A DNA stretch of 64,000 bases from Duganella dendranthematis (lineage in GTDB: Bacteria > Pseudomonadota > Gammaproteobacteria > Burkholderiales > Burkholderiaceae_D). Below, one piece after another: positions 61,912 through 64,000 of this stretch. Every line of letters begins with the position of its first letter. Position 1 is the stretch's first letter. The position numbers and the translations under genes were made by a program. The notes under the pieces are model-generated. The model did not search any database and had not been told where the DNA came from. It was given only the letters and a program-made list of their open reading frames with translations. The stretch is taken from NCBI RefSeq assembly GCF_012849375.1, contig NZ_CP051684.1:2976001-3040000 (forward strand). The letters run 5' to 3'.

Positions 61912-62637
61912 ATGACTGGGATGCGCGCACGGATACTGGGATGGATGACTGCTTGCCTGCTGGCGTTGCCGGTGGCGGCGGCCAATCTGCAAATTTCGCC
62001 GGTGATGATCAATCTGCGCGTGGGCCAGGGCGCCACCGGCATTAATTTACAGAATCTGGGCGAGGCACCGGTGTACGGCCAGGTGCGCGTGTATCTGTGG
62101 GAACAAAAAGACGGCGACGATGTGCTGACCCCGACGCAAGACGTGGTGGCCAGCCCGCCCATCATCCAGATCGGACCGAAAAGCAGCCAGATTATCCGGC
62201 TGGTCCGGCGCAGCGAGCAATTGCCAGCCAGCGAGCTGACTTACCGCATCCTGATCGACGAGATCCCCAAGGACGATGGCCCGGCCAGCGGGGTCGACAT
62301 TCGCCTGCGCTATTCCGTGCCGATGTTCGTGCTGCCGGCCGATGAACGGGCGGCGCCGGTGCTGGCCTGGAGCGTGTTCAAGAAAGATGGTTTTTGGATG
62401 TTGCGAGTCCGCAACAGCGGCACCCAGCGCGCACAGATCGGCGCGCTGGAACTGAGCAACGCCGCCGGCAAGCAATTCGAAATTGCCTCCGGCCTGTTTG
62501 GTTATGTGCTGGCGGGCAGGGTGCGCGAGTGGCGCCTCCCCACGTCTGGCGATGCCGATCTGAACGGGACGTTGGCAGTCAAGGCCAACATCAATTCCCG
62601 TCCGACCAGCGCCAGTACCGTGGTCAGGGTGGACTGA
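61912..62637 (+). CDS. Fimbrial periplasmic chaperone (PapD-like)
   Basis: A 241-residue periplasmic chaperone for pilus subunits. The signal peptide is MRARILGWMTACLLALPVAA; domain 1 has LQISPVMINLRVGQGATGIN and QVRVYLWEQKDGDD, and KSSQIIRLVRRSEQ contains the conserved basic residues. Two Ig-like domains are inferred. The first ATG (61912) has GGAGG five bases upstream; a second in-frame ATG follows nine bases on. It is six bases upstream of the usher gene. Csu-type or sigma-fimbriae systems have this order. Confidence 0.9.
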   Translation: MTGMRARILGWMTACLLALPVAAANLQISPVMINLRVGQGATGINLQNLGEAPVYGQVRVYLWEQKDGDDVLTPTQDVVASPPIIQIGPKSSQIIRLVRRSEQLPASELTYRILIDEIPKDDGPASGVDIRLRYSVPMFVLPADERAAPVLAWSVFKKDGFWMLRVRNSGTQRAQIGALELSNAAGKQFEIASGLFGYVLAGRVREWRLPTSGDADLNGTLAVKANINSRPTSASTVVRVD

Positions 62638-62643
62638 CCCGGG

Positions 62644-64000
62644 ATGCGGCGCCGGCTGGCCTGGTGGTGGCTGTTGACATGGTGGTTGGTCATGAGCATG
62701 GGCAGCGTGCTGGCGCAGACGGTGCCGGCGCCGCCGCCGCAATATGAAGAGCTTTTTCTGGAGGTAAGCTTGAACGGTGAATCGACCGGACTGGTACTGC
62801 GTTTCACCCGGGGCAAGAGTTCGGGGCTGCGTAGCAGCGTGCAGAATCTGCGCGACCTGGAACTCGACCCCAAACTGTTCGGAGTCGAGGGCCAGGACGA
62901 GTTCGACCTCGACCAGGTCAAAGGCCTGAGCTATACCTATGACCCGGCACGCCAGGCGCTGGCGCTGCGCGTCGACGATGTGCTGCGGGCGCCGGTCTCG
63001 GTTTCGGCGCGCACGGTGCGCAAGCCGGGCGTGGCCACGGTGACGCCGGGCGCGGTGATCAATTACGACGCCTACACCCAGCTGGGACAGAACCGCAGCA
63101 CCTCGGTCAGCCACGAGTTACGCTACTTCAACACCAACGGCGTCTTGAGCAGCACCGGCGTATTTAATTACAGCAACCAGCTGCGCCAGTACGTGCGCTT
63201 CGATACCGCCTGGGTGCATTCCGATCCGGACACGCTGGAAACCTGGCAGGCCGGCGATTTCATTTCGTCGTCGCTCAACTGGTCGCGGTCGCTGCGCATG
63301 GCCGGCGTGCAGTGGCGCCGCAGCTTCGACCTGCGGCCGGATCTGCTGACCTTCCCGTCGGCGTCGCTGGGCGGCTCGGCAGTGGTGCCGACGGCGGTCA
63401 GCCTGTATGTGGACGGCGTGCGTCAGGTCGACACCGCCGTGCCGTCCGGCCCGTTCATCATCAACCAGGTGGCCGGCATCAACGGCGCCGGCCAGGCCAC
63501 GCTGGTCACGCGCGACGCCGCCGGCCGCGCCATCAGCACCACGGTGCCGCTATATGTGGATACCCGCATGCTGGCCGAGGGCCTGACCGATTACTCGGCC
63601 GAGCTGGGGCTGATACGGCGCGGTTACGGCACGCGCTCGTTCGATTACGCCCGCACGCCGGCCGCCGTCGGCTCGCTGCGGCGCGGTCTGAGCGACAACC
63701 TGACGCTGGAGGCGCACGGCGAGGCCGGGCGCGGCGTGATCAATGGCGGCGCCGGCATGCTGTGGCGTGTCGGCCAGTCGGGCGTGGTCAGCGGTTCGCT
63801 GGCGGCCAGCGCCGGCGGCAACGGCGACCACAGCCGGCGCGGCGCCCAGGCCGCAGTGGGCTATCAATATCTGAGCCCGCGCTTCAGCGTCGACCTGCAA
63901 TCGCAGCGGGTGCTGGCGCAATACAGCGACCTCGGCTCGGTGGAAGGCATTCCGGTGGTGCGCGCCACCGACCGCTTCAATTTCTCCATGGCGCTGTTCG
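62644..64000 (+). CDS. Fimbrial outer-membrane usher (FimD/PapC-like), 3' end outside window
   Basis: Outer-membrane usher that exports and assembles chaperone-bound pilins. The frame is open for 452 codons from ATG 62644 to the window end; full ushers have about 800. The signal peptide includes WWLLTWWLVMSMGSVLAQ; the N-terminal domain has FLEVSLNGESTGLVLRFTRG. The barrel region shows the usher signature LYVDGVRQVDTAVPSGPFII and NINGAGQATLVTRDAAGRAI-type plug residues. It is coupled closely to the chaperone. The subunit genes should lie beyond the window. Confidence 0.93.
   Translation, partial: MRRRLAWWWLLTWWLVMSMGSVLAQTVPAPPPQYEELFLEVSLNGESTGLVLRFTRGKSSGLRSSVQNLRDLELDPKLFGVEGQDEFDLDQVKGLSYTYDPARQALALRVDDVLRAPVSVSARTVRKPGVATVTPGAVINYDAYTQLGQNRSTSVSHELRYFNTNGVLSSTGVFNYSNQLRQYVRFDTAWVHSDPDTLETWQAGDFISSSLNWSRSLRMAGVQWRRSFDLRPDLLTFPSASLGGSAVVPTAVSLYVDGVRQVDTAVPSGPFIINQVAGINGAGQATLVTRDAAGRAISTTVPLYVDTRMLAEGLTDYSAELGLIRRGYGTRSFDYARTPAAVGSLRRGLSDNLTLEAHGEAGRGVINGGAGMLWRVGQSGVVSGSLAASAGGNGDHSRRGAQAAVGYQYLSPRFSVDLQSQRVLAQYSDLGSVEGIPVVRATDRFNFSMALF

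Overview
The window is GC-rich bacterial chromosome from a betaproteobacterium, most likely Burkholderiales, family Oxalobacteraceae (Massilia/Duganella/Telluria-like). The evidence is the lptC-lptA-lptB-rpoN-hpf block, the ptsN-hprK-rapZ block, a DUF3683-type FAD/Fe-S oxidoreductase, a PEP-CTERM protein, a serralysin with DUF4214, and GGGGTCTGACCCC-type palindromic repeats. The genus is inferred from gene content only. I found no rRNA, tRNA, CRISPR array, prophage or insertion sequence.

Layout. 1-5000: KDO synthesis and LPS export (kdsD partial, kdsC, lptC, lptA, lptB), then rpoN and hpf. 5058-7624: a family 5 alginate lyase, a 3-hydroxyisobutyryl-CoA hydrolase and a HigBA/RelE-type toxin-antitoxin pair. 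7672-10230: ptsN-hprK-rapZ on the minus strand, with a striking 100-bp tandem repeat between hprK and rapZ. 10547-13783: queF, a zinc-ribbon protein and ilvA. 13952-19574: a YqaA-like membrane protein, a 1338-residue FAD/Fe-S dehydrogenase, a HIT protein and a DUF971 protein. 19578-20340: a PIN-domain protein with a small partner. 20408-27379: a likely organosulfur-scavenging locus (lacI-ssuA divergent from TonB receptor, FMN monooxygenase and hydrolase). 27466-31975: ubiquinone genes (ubiE, ubiJ, ubiB) with a Tim44-like protein and a frameshifted TPMT-type methyltransferase. 31982-32973: small exported proteins, including a 112-residue PEP-CTERM protein. 33216-40990: an FmdB-like zinc ribbon, DUF502, aspS, nudB, a frameshifted serralysin, a YbhP-like phosphoesterase, clsB and hsp15. 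41251-48165: a TetR regulator and a fatty-acid beta-oxidation operon whose acyl-CoA dehydrogenase is frameshifted. 48170-51065: a GntR regulator, a DHDPS-family lyase and an MFS transporter. 51263-56230: a DUF3500 lipoprotein, a HupE/UreJ-like protein and a LytS/LytT-type two-component pair. 56367-60939: a secreted DJ-1/PfpI protein, a catalase-like protein, a hybrid histidine kinase and PnuC. 60940-64000: an AraC-type response regulator divergent from a chaperone-usher operon that runs off the window.

Main points of interest: (1) the tandem repeat between hprK and rapZ, in which each 100-bp unit carries two RNA hairpins and a 31-codon open frame that reuses the end of hprK; (2) the organosulfur locus, with an orphan periplasmic binding protein and a GGTACCGGTACC operator candidate; (3) three single-base deletions in short G or C runs (31790, 36691, 42141), each breaking an otherwise full-length gene, which looks more like a sequencing or assembly artefact than three decayed genes; (4) well-placed operator palindromes for the GntR regulator and the toxin-antitoxin module.
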